From NCBI GenBank assembly GCA_964200185.2, contig CAXNAD020000323.1, positions 1 through 21,786 of the forward strand: DNA of 21,786 nt, given 5' to 3'. Positions 1 through 10,200 of this stretch are shown here, one piece after another; position 1 is the first letter of the stretch, and every line of letters starts with the position of its first letter. The position numbers and the translations under genes were made by a program. Origin of the DNA: Choristocarpus tenellus KU-1152 (taxonomy: Eukaryota > Phaeophyceae). The notes beneath the pieces are model-generated. The model was not told the DNA's origin. It searched no databases and was given only the letters and a program-made list of their open reading frames with translations.

Positions 1-158
1 ACCAATCCAAGCGTCCTTATTTTTTTTGAATCAAAACTCTAGGACCATCAAGTCCCCCCCCCCCCCCCACCTCCCTATCCTTCCTGTGTCAAGTGCTCTG
101 AGATGCCCCTTTGTTTTCTTGTCCATTAATGTGATACCTCTCCTGCCCTCCTGTCAAG
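1..158 (+). other. 3' end of an intron of the LepA gene
   Basis: No coding frame is visible. The stretch holds a T-run, an uninterrupted run of 15 C (54-68) and pyrimidine-rich sequence ending in an AG at 157-158, just before the first LepA codon. It reads as the 3' part of an intron whose donor lies outside the window. The C-run may vary in length or be miscounted in sequencing. Confidence 0.75.
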
Positions 159-339
159 GTGATCACGGACTTCTTTGATCAGGTTAAGTCACGAAGCAGA
201 GGATATGCCTCCATGGAGTACACTCTATTGGAGTACCGGCCAGAGGACCTGGTCAGGCTTGACATCAAGATTAATGGGGAGGACGCTGCACCATTGTCTT
301 CTATCTGTCATAGAGACCAGGCGTATTCAAGGGGGAAAG
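159..339 (+). CDS. lepA: LepA exon (third from last)
   Basis: Begins after AG 157-158 in phase 0 (V-I-T-D-F-F-D) and ends at AAAG|GTGAGG, leaving one base for the next codon. It encodes the end of the EF-G domain V-like fold ([12 protein letters not shown]) and the start of the LepA C-terminal domain ([10 protein letters not shown]). The GTG at 159 is an internal valine codon, not a start. Confidence 0.92.
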
Positions 340-2565
340 GTGAGGGTGACATGCTTGCTCATGGTCCTCTCTGTTAGAATATTCGCGCAACCAATTTACA
401 ACTTTTTTTTTTTGCTCTTCTGTACCTCACTACTTTCCTTTCCCCTCATCTTCACACTGGCTCTTTACCCTCCTAAACCTTTTCTGCCCCTTCCCCACGC
501 TCCCCCTGTCTATCCCTCCAGTCTGATAAACGAAATTTTGCCTCCTCTGGCATATCTATAAGTTGTGTGCGTATGTTTTGTTTCTCAAGCACTCGACAAC
601 ATGGCAGGTCCATCTATAGCTTTGAAGCAACTTGTGCATGGGAAAGCTATGCCTATCAAACAGTAGTGCTGCTCTTTTCATTTGAACCTGCCTGGCCATG
701 GTATCTGTATGACTTCTTGACTCTCCCTCTATTTGATGACCCTCCCAGTCTCTCACCCGCCCCCCCCACACACACCCTACTGCTTTTCCTCCTCCCCTTG
801 CCCTTGGTAAAAAGTCCTCACGGACAAGCTTAAAAAGCTGATTCCACGCCAGATGTTCAAGGTGCCTATTCAGGCCTGCATCGGGGTGAAGGTATGCAAT
901 GCACAAGATATGCTTGATCACTGGTAGATGATGACATGAGCCTACTTGGCATAGCTCGCTTTTCTTGTTACACTGCTTCTCCTGAAGGTACCCTAATAAA
1001 GAGCTCATAAAAGGTCAATACTTCAGCTCCTCTCTTCAATTTTGTCTTGTTGAGCTATTTAGTAATATAATTCACTAGCGTGCGCTTTGTACTGAGTGTC
1101 AAATATTTCCACATGAAGTATTGTGGATGGGTCTCGCGTACCTGCTACTGCTGGCTACCTTATTGCTACATAGGATGAAGTGGAAATGGGTCAAAATCCT
1201 TCCGTTTGATCCACGATAAATATGTGTGTGTGTGTGTGTGTCACCAACAGTCGTCTTGGTTGAGTGGTGTGTTGACCTTATTTGTTGCACCCTTGTACTC
1301 CTGCTACTATATTTTGTGTATAGATGCTGTAAAATCGACATAAAAGAGTATGGAAAGTTTTTCCTTTCTGTTTTTCTAAGGAGCCATGGTAATTGAGAGA
1401 TAGGCGAGGTTACATTTGGAGGATCCCAAGAAATAGCAAGATAGACCATTTTGTACAATTGTAGAAAGAGCCGTTGCTGGATTGTCCTGTCCCTTTGCAC
1501 GTTGAAAGAAAGAAATATATTTTTTGTACACTATATTATACTCATCATGAAGCAATGAAATAGAGTGTGTGTTGCACAGGGTACCAAAGGTGGCTTAAAA
1601 TGCAAAACGGCCCAAGCATGTCTACCTCCCAATTATATTGACTCAAAAGAATATTATTGCTACTTCGCATGTACCCCATTCATACTCAATGTGGATGTGG
1701 TCTATGGCCGAAGTAATCCTATTTCATGGACGCCACGCCTGCTCTATGTGGATCAATTGCAGCATTGGAACCAGGATGTTTTGACATCGGTTTCAAATGG
1801 TTCGGCTGATTTCAGTGTTAGGGCTAATGGGTAATCGATGATTGATGGGAGGGTATGATGGTAACTTTTGAAGTATTGCCAGTATGAGCGTGTTACATTA
1901 TTACATAACCTAATGTTGAACCTGGTAGTATATATATATATATACTTCATAATAACCCCATTATTCACCAGCTTAAACGGTTTGTGGGGCAGTCTATAAA
2001 TGGAGAAAATGATATTTTGTCAGATTTTGGTTTTTATGAGATCTTGCTTTAATTTAAACCCATTGCAAGGTTAGCCTACCTATTTTACGCCAACCTGCAA
2101 AACTACAAGAAATATCTTCTTGATACAGTAATTTTCCTCATCTGCAAAAAGAGATCAAAGTCGATGCTGAACAGAGTAACCATCTAGGTTAATATGTAGC
2201 TTGTTATTTTTATACCGGTTCTTTCATTGGCACACCATCCTGCCGACCTAATCGACAGGACAAGCTTGTTGCTGCTCAAATGTCTTTCCCCCCAGCCCAC
2301 CACCTCTGTATCTTACGTTAGATGCTATTTATACCTCCCTGCTTTCCCCCCCCCTGCCACGGTGGACAAGGTTGTGGCATCATCGTCGATTGCACCAATG
2401 CGCAAAGATGTCCTGGCGAAGTGCTATGGTGGAGACATCTCACGTAAGAAGAAGCTTCTCCAAAAACAGGCCAAGGGCAAGAAGCGCATGAAGTCCATGG
2501 GCAAGGTCAATGTGCCTCAGGAGGCCTTCATGGCTGTGTTGGACCTCAGCAATGAAGCAGATTAG
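159..2565 (+). CDS. lepA: Elongation factor 4 (LepA/GUF1 family), plastid-type, C-terminal part; exons 159-339, 815-891, 2371-2565
   Basis: Ribosome-associated translational GTPase of the LepA/EF-4 family, which acts on stalled or mistranslocated ribosomes in bacteria and organelles. Only the C-terminal 150 residues are present; the family is about 600 residues or more, so the GTPase domains lie upstream. Three exons join in phase (1, then 0) to give the EF-G domain V-like region followed by the LepA-specific C-terminal domain. Diagnostic stretches are [42 protein letters not shown] and VPQEAF. The wording of the [13 protein letters not shown]...GKKRMK block and the [10 protein letters not shown] ending resemble chloroplast LepA more than mitochondrial GUF1, from my knowledge of the family. 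If so, the product is imported into the plastid, but the transit peptide is outside the window. TAG stop at 2563-2565. Confidence 0.94.
340..814 (+). other. LepA intron, 475 bases
   Basis: Donor GTGAGG, acceptor AAAAAG after a long C/T-rich tract (about 410-800). Phase 1. No gene seen inside on either strand. Confidence 0.9.
815..891 (+). CDS. lepA: LepA exon (second from last), 77 bases
   Basis: The split codon G|TC gives valine, then [15 protein letters not shown] and the family-typical VPIQACIG. Ends at GTGAAG|GTATGC in phase 0. A short exon, placed confidently because it carries the most conserved line of the C-terminal domain and joins in frame on both sides. Confidence 0.92.
1223..1241. 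repeat. (TG)n microsatellite
   Basis: Nine TG units followed by a T, inside the long LepA intron. Confidence 0.95.
1929..1944. repeat. (TA)n microsatellite
   Basis: Eight alternating TA units inside the long LepA intron. Confidence 0.93.
2371..2565 (+). CDS. lepA: LepA last exon
   Basis: Starts directly after ACAAG in phase 0 ([12 protein letters not shown]) and carries the invariant CYGGD and GKKRM residues that close the family's C-terminal domain. TAG stop at 2563-2565. Confidence 0.94.
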   Translation, partial: VVASSSIAPMRKDVLAKCYGGDISRKKKLLQKQAKGKKRMKSMGKVNVPQEAFMAVLDLSNEAD

Positions 2566-2715
2566 AGCTTCCTTCCCTAGAAGTCCCAACAATACCCAAG
2601 TGCCGACACAGTAAATAGCCTCCTCGTAAATTGTACCTGTGAGTTGTAGTGGGCTACAGATATCTTGTGCTGCATCTTAGTGGCCACCATACATACCACA
2701 GAGTGGGCGATTACC

Positions 2716-2741
2716 ACATGTGTGCAATAGTTCACACATGT
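2716..2741 (+). repeat. Perfect inverted repeat (9-bp stem, 8-base loop) in LepA 3' UTR
   Basis: ACATGTGTG at 2716-2724 and CACACATGT at 2733-2741 are exact reverse complements. It could fold in the mRNA or be chance; no T-run follows it. Confidence 0.6.
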
Positions 2742-2993
2742 TCGAGAGATATTGTGCTCATTCCGTAGTGATTGCAACACAGTCGTTACTGTGGAGGGAA
2801 TTAGCTCAATGAACAAGAGAGGGCAGGACTTTCTCTTGGTGATAATAATAGTTCAGCCTTGTTGCACATCTTGAGATTGGTATGGCGTTTTCCCCTTGTT
2901 GTGTCATTGGTAGGTGCAGAGTAGTTGAGGTGCAGTATGTATGCTGGAGATTGTCGCCTGGTGATGAACAAAATGCAATCTCCAATAAATGGT

Positions 2994-2999
2994 GATGCT
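2994..2999 (+). terminator. Possible polyadenylation signal (AATAAA) of LepA
   Basis: Canonical hexamer in the context CCAATAAATG, 429 bases after the stop. The same ten-base context occurs after the large gene at 21224-21233. Use of the signal is inferred. Confidence 0.35.
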
Positions 3000-4610
3000 A
3001 CTTCTGCAGTAGTAGTAATGAAGTCGTGGCAGGACTTGGTTGTTCTCCTGGTGCCCAATCCTGCCCCTGTAAGTGGCAACAGTAAGACCAAGATATGTAA
3101 TAGAAAGAGAAGCTCACAGTGGATCATTTCCATGTGCACCGCAGGTTGAATTTTTTGTGAAAACATTTGGTGACAGAAATTGTTCGCTTTGATGGCACAA
3201 TACACATCCAAGCGAGTTTAGAAGATACCATAAACTGAGATTCTGCATTATGACACGAAGAACAATTGAATGAGAGCCCCCTTTTTTTTCATGTGGATTG
3301 TAAAGGTCCTTCGGAGTATGATGTGATCGCTTGCTTCTTCTGTGAATACCAAAAAAAAGTCAGTTGCACAACAGTACTTGGTCCAAAGATCTGCATTGAA
3401 CGGTTCATCATCATGTATGCTTTCAAACTTGTTTTCATACAACGAACGCACAAGGACCTTACCAGACCACGAGTAGTGGCGGCATGTAGTGTCAGAAAAG
3501 TCGCAGTTACACTACGCACCAATACAGAACCCTGGAGTACATACGTGTGTAAAAGGACTGACTTTTTCTGAACTAATGAAGCGCATGCTTTGTTGAACGC
3601 TATTATACCTTCCTTGGAGAGGTGTCATGACATAGTTTCCAACAAAAAAGTCAGATACATGTACTGTGGCAAGTGTTGTAGAAGAAGAAATATTTCTATA
3701 TGAACAGGGCATCAGTCGACCTGTTCTTCTAGAAGAAAAACACAGCGTCAGATGGTTTAATGACTCGCACGTCCATGGTTGTTGCCTCCTCCTATCTATT
3801 ACATGTTTCTCTAATAATGTTATCTTAGTACTACTAATATTACAATATATATGAGGAGCATTATTCTAATATCGTGTCTATTATGTTCATATTACTCTGC
3901 ATTACTTACTATTTTTTCACACATTTTTTGGTCTTTTCAATTCCCTGGTCAGAGGTGCATCCGACAGCTGGATGTAAAGGAGAGAAAGTGATAAATGGGA
4001 GAAACGTGAAAGGAAGAAATGGGGACTCGGACACAGCAGTGTGAAGGTTACGCCATAGCATTTGTGTGTATCAGTCCGGAAAAAACGTCAGCACCAATAC
4101 CAAGGTTCAATATCTAGATAAAAAATAAAACTTGGTCCATGGTCCACCAATGAGACCTCCACTCACCACTTGAGTACAATCCAAGAGGAGAGCAGAGCAT
4201 CAACTAAAAGGTAAATAATTTGAATCTACTGTAGTAAATTAAGGCACAGACTATACTATGGTAGACACAATCAACCACGGCCAAGGAGGTGTAATAGTGG
4301 CAAATTTCGTGTAATGCCAGCACTCATGCAGTTCTTTGCTTCCACTCATGCATGCCTGTATGTTGTATATCATACTTTCGTATCACTCTGCTACTCTTCT
4401 CATGAGTTCCTTTGTTGCCGTCTCCCCTGTTGATCAGTGATGAAGGCGGAAAGCTCAACCGACACCAGTCGGAAACACGCAACAACAACAACAATAGCAG
4501 CAACGGAAAGAGTGCAAGAAAACACAAGTCAGACCCTCGTCCCCTTCCCTGGCTATTTGCACGATGCACTCATTCTTGCACTCATTCTCCACTGGTTGCT
4601 CTGGATCCAG

Positions 4611-4677
4611 GTGCCCCAGTCTCCTGGTCTGTAGCCTGTACACCCAAAGATGTAGATGGAGCAAGGAACCTGCAGGT
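4611..4677 (+). other. Very weak candidate exon
   Basis: Between a possible acceptor (GGATCCAG) and a possible donor (GCAGGT|GTGG or GCAG|GTGTGG), the frame reads APVSWSVACTPKDVDGARN, which looks more protein-like than its surroundings. The better donor (after 4675) does not match the phase of the downstream candidate exon; the poorer one (after 4677) does. No homology recognised. Reported only because two other candidate exons follow. Confidence 0.12.
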
Positions 4678-4857
4678 GTGGAGAGAGGGGGGCAAGAAAT
4701 CTGATCATATATATGGCTTCATTAGGCTAGAGGCAAAAGGTTAACCCACACATACGGACATTGCAACACAAAGTTGTGTAACAAATCGTTGGTCAACATT
4801 AATAGCTGCTAGATTGCTGTACTTGAATCCTGTTACCTGTATGACTGCCCCCCACAG

Positions 4858-4945
4858 TGACGTCAAATATGATGCTCTCCTGTCTTCTATTCAACGTTGG
4901 GGGGTTTACACCAAAGTCAGGTCTCTTGGTTGGGAACAACATGCT
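4858..4945 (+). CDS. Candidate exon of an unidentified gene
   Basis: A strong acceptor (CTGCCCCCCACAG) is followed by an open stretch entered with one leftover base: D-V-K-Y-D-A-L-L-S-S-I-Q-R-W-G, then VYTKVRSLGWEQHA. It ends at a possible donor GCT|GTGTAA in phase 0. That phase matches the acceptor at 5522, giving ...WEQHA then VLDNELLPLSSK. The Y-x-x-L-L...WG pattern is faintly like alpha/beta hydrolases of the chlorophyllase-like type, but no GxSxG nucleophile motif is found nearby, so I assign no function. It could be a small real gene, a decayed one, or chance. A competing frame over the same bases is open as far as 5057. Confidence 0.3.
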
Positions 4946-5522
4946 GTGTAATATCTGCAATGTGCAAGGAGGGGTGCTTATCATGAATGTAGTTGTAACC
5001 ATGGCAATCAATAGCCCATCATTTGGTTGGCTCCATAGGGACACCTACCTGCAATGACAGTTGCTGCATTGGAGTGGCCTGTCCGCAGTGTCCTCCTACT
5101 TTCATTACCAGTCACTTGCTGAAATGCTCTGTATCTTGGGTTCGAGTTGACTGACAATGGATTCCTTTCTCCCAGCCCATCACTGTAAGTTCTTTCTCCA
5201 TTCTTCCTGTGGCTGATGTACAACATAACCCTGGGACACAAAGGAAGGGATCCATCTTACCTTATCTTTCGGATTCCAATCGTTTTGCCCACATCCAATA
5301 GACTGAGCCCGTTGCAACTACTTTATATCCGCAAACCCCACCCAATTTCGCCAATTCAATATCATTGTGTGTACGTTCGAGTCTGCTTGATCGCTGCACG
5401 GAATGCTGAGTATCTCTTTCTTCTCTTTTTCGAGTTTATACCTCATTTCTGACTCCTTACTTGCTCCCCTTGCACCTCTCTCTGTGCATGCCTTCCTTCT
5501 AATGCTGTCATCTGCCCCACAG

Positions 5523-5615
5523 GTATTGGACAACGAGCTCCTTCCCTTGTCATCAAAGCTAAGCTATGTCGACCACGTTTTCCGGGGGCTGGTTGATCAG
5601 TCCCTGGGGACTTAA
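5523..5615 (+). CDS. Candidate terminal exon of an unidentified gene
   Basis: The acceptor CATCTGCCCCACAG at the end of a long pyrimidine tract precedes a phase-0 frame VLDNELLPLSSKLSYVDHVF, then RGLVDQSLGT and a TAA stop (5613-5615). Composition and amphipathic pattern look coding. It joins in phase with the candidate exon ending at 4945 across a 577-base intron. No start codon or upstream exon could be placed with confidence, and no family was recognised. Confidence 0.3.
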   Translation, partial: VLDNELLPLSSKLSYVDHVFRGLVDQSLGT

Positions 5616-6646
5616 GTTCCATCCGAGGCGTTTGCCTTCATCACCCCTCCCCACCGTGCTACAAGGTTGATATCCATATTATATGCTCCATCCAGGGTAC
5701 ATAACAGGCTACACAAGCAATCTATATGTTGAGTGGCTTGGAACATTTTTCCGCAACTAGGTCGTCCTCGTGGCGAACTATAGCTTGGCAGATCCCCTGT
5801 TGTTTGTCCTCTCTTGTCCTACTGCATATTATCTGTCGAGCATGTATAATAGTAGTAGATGAAACTATCCATACACAAAAGATGTCCCATATCCTAGAGT
5901 GTTACAGGTACCACAATAGTACTCACGGAAAGTAACCTGTGGGTAGGATGCATTGCGGACAGGTACTACTTTCATAATATTCGAGGATCCCTCAAATAGC
6001 TATCCTGCAGGTTGCTCAACCTAACCCCTTAGGCATGCTCAAAGCCTTATCATCTACTTACTACTCCTTCCTCATGCAGAGCTTTCCAAACACATTTAGG
6101 ACTTGGACCTTGTCCCTCATCGGATATTGGACCCGAAATTCAATTTACGGGAACTTATTTGTCCAATATATCTTTTTGTGTCTCTGACATTAGGTAAATT
6201 AGATGCCATATGTACATGGACGTTAACCACATGTATGTGATATGAGTTGATACGTTAACTGGAAGATAATGGAGTGAAGGTTCCCATAACTTGACCTTTT
6301 TCAAACGCCTTGCAAGTAATATCAGCACCTCGCCGCCTATGATAAATCAACTTGAACGGTTTGTTCAGTCTTCGTTTGAAAAATTGCGATGCTTGTGGTT
6401 GTATATAGGTTCAGCGCGGTCTCTTGGTGAGACGAATTGCGGGTCGTGTTTTTCTCTGTGTTTTTCTCTCTGTACTTCAATTGCCTCGTGAGGTATTTTC
6501 GCCATCTCTGGCATGTCATATTGTCAGAAACCTTGAGGAAGGTTCAACTGCCCTTGAAATTCAAATCTATCCTATGTTGATATGCATGGACGAAGCGATG
6601 TCACCACTCCAGTAACTCCGTCAGAAGGACACATGACACTGTCGTG
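5616..6646. other. Intergenic DNA, nothing recognised
   Basis: About 1 kb upstream of the large gene. Only short open frames without motifs occur. No tRNA, repeat family or other RNA gene is seen. Confidence 0.6.
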
Positions 6647-6650
6647 CTAA

Positions 6651-6657
6651 TATAAGG
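6651..6657 (+). promoter_or_regulatory. Possible TATA-like element upstream of the large gene
   Basis: TATAAGG lies 53 bases before the proposed ATG at 6710. It could set transcription start inside 6675-6690 and leave a very short 5' UTR. It rests on motif and position alone, and an upstream non-coding exon is equally possible. Confidence 0.2.
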
Positions 6658-6709
6658 TTGATGGGTAGCTAGGCCGAGGGGATCTCGATTTCTGCATCTG
6701 CTCTTGAGT

Positions 6710-7247
6710 ATGAGACGCAAGTCCTCAAAACGCATGTCAAGAGAGGGCTCCTCCAGAGGATCCTCTCCCACCCCTAGGGCGGTATCTGTGCCAGTCTCAC
6801 CTTCCTCCGTGCACGAGAGACTGGCAAAGCAAGGAGAAAACCCACTAAAACGACTCGGTGATCATCGCCGGCATGGTGAGGTACCAATTGTGGGAGGAAA
6901 TAGTCAGGTCCTACCTGACAGGGCGAGCAACTACTCTGTGCCTGGGTTGCGACCTGGAGGGCAAAGCCCAATCGCTAAGAAAAGAGGGGGCAAAGGAAAG
7001 GACACCCGAAGGGGGGGAATTGTGAATGAGAGACGAAGGTTTACCCACAGTAATGACAGTGCACTGGCAGGCTCTGAAGATGTCAGTTCTACCCCGCTCG
7101 CTACATCTGTGACGAGGCACCAGGGATCAGTGGAGTCTGGGGATGGACCTCTTGGGGCCTCGCAATCATCCTTGGTCCCTCCAACGCCATTGACCAGTGG
7201 TCTGCTTGGCTCCGAGGCCACAGCGGCGCTCCTGTCCCACCTAGCTG
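6710..7247 (+). CDS. Exon 1: start and disordered N-terminus
   Basis: ATG at 6710 is the first ATG after the in-frame stop at 6659-6661. Residues 1-165 are rich in Ser, Arg, Pro and Gly (MRRKSSKRMSREGSSRGSS...), likely disordered and a potential phosphorylation region. The exon's end, EATAALLSHLA, starts a helix that continues into exon 2. Donor CTG|GTGAGC, phase 1. Confidence 0.75.
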
Positions 7248-10200
7248 GTGAGCGTATGAATTTCGGTATCTGTGAGCTTTTTCGCCAATCATTTTATTCT
7301 TCTTCTGATTTTGTTTCCTTTGGAGTGAACCAAGTGGTCTATGGTTGCAACCCTTGTTTGTATTGGTAACCAAGAAGTGATAGCACCATTTTGTGAGTGC
7401 ATGTATGGGGGTTGACCATGTTACAAAGTACCTCAACTTCTCTTGTCTGTACTTCCTACTGAAGTCTACTCAGAGTCACAATTGTGAGATCAGCAAGTGA
7501 AGTATTCTTTTATAGTTGCTGTTCTGTTGGGGAGCATACAGAAGTACTGTCGTTATGCAAGAGGAGCAACTGGTGTATTTTGCAATAATCAGATAGCATG
7601 GTAAAAGGGATGCGTTGCTCTGTATGAGAAGAGGGTTCACATAGGCAAGTGCAATACTGCACCTTCTCAAGGCTGGTACTCAGAAGAAAACATGACAGCA
7701 CTGATATTGGGCTCTGTGAATGCAATTGTTGTGACTGAGAGTGACAGAGGAGAGGGAGAAGGCAAGGGTAAGAGACCAACGTTACACATTTCTAGAGTTT
7801 CGGTGAGATATGACTCAAGTTTCCTAGAGGAATTCAACTCCTAATAAAATGAACCAGAAGATAAGACAGCATAATGTTGTTCCATTGTTGTGATCAGCAT
7901 CCAATAGCTTTCACAAGCAAGGTGCATGTGTTCTTTTACTGTCTCATTCTCCCAAATACCACCCCTTTGGGCTGTGCATGCTGCAGACCTTCGGTCCCTC
8001 TGCAACCGTCAACGTGACACTGGGCGGTCCCTCAGAGGAGCCCTGGCACGCAAACAAGGCGAGCTTGATAGCACAACCTCTGACCTGGCCTGGCTACGAT
8101 CAGAACTGGCCTTCATCACGGGAGATGTGTGAGTGCCAGGTAGAAGGTGTAGAGAGGTCGATGAATAGGGGGAGGTGAGTGGATCTGTAGTTGGGTGGCT
8201 AGAAGGATGTTTGGGGAATAACAACAGAGGGCATTTGTGAGTGGTAGGATGGACCTCATTGTTGTGCTCTGGATTGGAGATTATTTGGTTGAGCTTTTCC
8301 CCTCTCTTTCTGATTTTACTCTTGGTAGTGCTGCTGCTATATGATGTGTTTCCTTCCTGTTTTGGCAATTCTACGTATCATTGTAGAAGACCCTGCTATG
8401 TTGTAGGTAACTTGTTCCTATGGAGAAGGAACACGAATTTGAATAGCTAATGTTGTATGTATTGTACTGTGTATGTGTGTTTGTGGATTGCATTGTATTT
8501 TCCAGTCGGTGCCATAGTTGATACTTGAAAGTAATCTATGGCACAGATGTACACACCTCTTGTGTGTGAGTGTGTAACACGCTTGAAAGTGTTTAGTTTA
8601 GTTGTGTTAGAGCCATGGCAGGTAGCTCCTTTCTCTTTTCACACACTCTGTGTGTGAATGCCGGAGGCAATGGGTACGAGGGGCAGTGTCATGTGCAGAT
8701 GGTGTTGAAGCTCTCACAGTCAAGTCGGAGGGGGAATTGCATCCCCCTCTGACAACATGGAACGACTGTGAAAGTAACAAAATATCCCTCATTGCCAAGA
8801 ACGTCTACTGTACCTTCCATACATTTCCTCCAGGACCCCTTTCTGGTTCCTACAGCTCATTTTGCCATTACTGCCCTTCCCACACCCACTCCCAAGTATT
8901 AATATTATCTCCCCCCTTCGGGTATGTACTGGTTGTTCGTATATGCATGCGTGCAGGCTTGGTGCTCTCCAGCACAAACCTACAGCCTCAACGGTTTTCC
9001 GAACTCTCTCGGAGCGTGTCCGCTGCAAACTTGGAGCAGAAGCTGCCGGCATCTATGTAGATATTGGTGGTGGTAGGCTTTGGCTCATTCCCACCAGTGG
9101 TCCCACCAACTCAACCACAGCTGGAGGAGGGGAAGATGTGTGCTTGGCCAGGGGTGAGGGGGCAGTGGGACTGGTAGCAATGGGGGGTGGAGTGAGTGCT
9201 GGGGTGGTAGGAGGAACCTCAGGCCAGAGTGGGGGTGTGTTAGGGTGGGGAGAAAACAGTGGATTTGGAGGCAGATCTGAGGGGGGACCTTGTAGTAGGG
9301 GGTACAGCAGTGGTAATGGGGGAGGGGAGGAGCTGGGTTATGAGATGCAGGTGCATCTGTTTAACGATGGACTAGAGGAGTTTGATGATGGAATGTCGGT
9401 GGAAGCAGCCCTTGTCCGAGCAAGTCGGGCTAGGACCTGCTGGAGTAGGGGGGAGGTTGGGAGAGAGGTGGAAGTGGAAGTTCAGTCTGACGGAAGTCCT
9501 GCAGGTGGGATTGTACAGAATATGCTAATTGCGAGGTGAGAGGCTTAGGGCCTTTTGGGCATCATTTGTGGCATCCCCAGTTGTGTTGTGCTTGGTGGTG
9601 TGCTTTACTTTTCTTCTGTGTTGTTGTTACTGCTGTACCTGAAGGGGTTGAGGGTCAGGGATGCCTATCACAAATTCAGTACACAATGTAGAGATTCCCC
9701 GCCTAATCACATCCCCTCCACACTTCAACTGCAAATCAACCAGGTTGTGCCAGGAAGATAGCGCTGTGATTGATCCTGAGGCTAGTTCAGGGAGTAATAG
9801 TTATGGTGGTAGTAGCCAACCTTGGCCAGACCGCCCCCTAATTGTCATCCAGGCCTTGAATAAGGTGTTTGCACCAGGGCATTTCACAGAGGGGGATGCC
9901 CGGGCGGTGCAAGCCCTTGCCCCTGCAGCAGCTGCTGCAGCCCGCCTTATCCTGGCTCTACGAATGATGGAGGAAGATAGTGGCCCTCAGGACAGAAGCA
10001 AGGGTCCAGGTGGCCGCTCTTGTGATGAATGTGCTGGCTACGTCTTACCAGAAACTGCAAGTCAACAACTCTTGCGGGACTCAAGCTCTCCCCACCAACA
10101 ACAGCACTCATTGACTTCTCCTGAAACGTTAGTGAGAGAAAGTTTGAGATGTGCAAGGGAGGGACTCGGTGCAGACAGGGCAAGGCTTTTGCTCCTCGAC

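Larger units (their letters stand above)
892..2370 (+). other. LepA intron, 1,479 bases
   Basis: Donor GTATGC; acceptor GGACAAG after a tract with nine consecutive C (2346-2354). Phase 0. It contains a (TG)n and a (TA)n microsatellite and AT-rich sequence. The open frames on either strand are short, lack recognisable motifs and look like chance. Confidence 0.88.
2566..4440 (+). other. LepA 3' UTR followed by gene-free DNA
   Basis: About 1.9 kb without a recognisable gene. The first part is probably the LepA 3' UTR: it holds a 9-bp stem hairpin and an AATAAA hexamer 429 bases past the stop. From about 3000 on the DNA is AT-richer. A minus-strand open frame of 136 codons (2801-3211) has no motif I recognise and lies in the probable UTR; I treat it as chance. 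Confidence 0.55.
8129..8956 (+). other. Intron 2, 828 bases, rich in inverted repeats
   Basis: Donor GTGAGT, acceptor GCGTGCAG, phase 2. It contains two perfect 9-bp inverted repeats and several GT/CA-rich runs. No conserved snoRNA boxes or tRNA were found. Confidence 0.78.

Noticed and set aside
159-161. GTG at 159 as a start codon of a small gene
   Set aside because: The residues after it match the middle of the LepA C-terminal region, and an AG acceptor sits directly before it.
175-561. Open frame of 128 codons on the + strand overlapping the first LepA exon
   Set aside because: Out of frame with LepA, and its second half is a pyrimidine-rich intron read as Leu/Pro/Phe.
556-1008. Open frame of 150 codons on the minus strand over a LepA exon
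   Set aside because: It covers the conserved LepA exon 815-891 in antisense and shows no motif.
2801-3211. Open frame of 136 codons on the minus strand in the LepA 3' region
   Set aside because: No motif, composition like surrounding DNA, and no splice or context support.
4412-4744. Open frame of 110 codons starting MLPSPLLISDEGG with an Asn run
   Set aside because: No recognisable domain; the AAC repeat is low complexity. Only the 4611-4677 part is kept, as a very weak exon candidate.
5130-5150. GGTTCGAGT, resembling a tRNA T-loop
   Set aside because: The flanking bases do not form a T-stem, and no acceptor, D or anticodon arm can be found around it.
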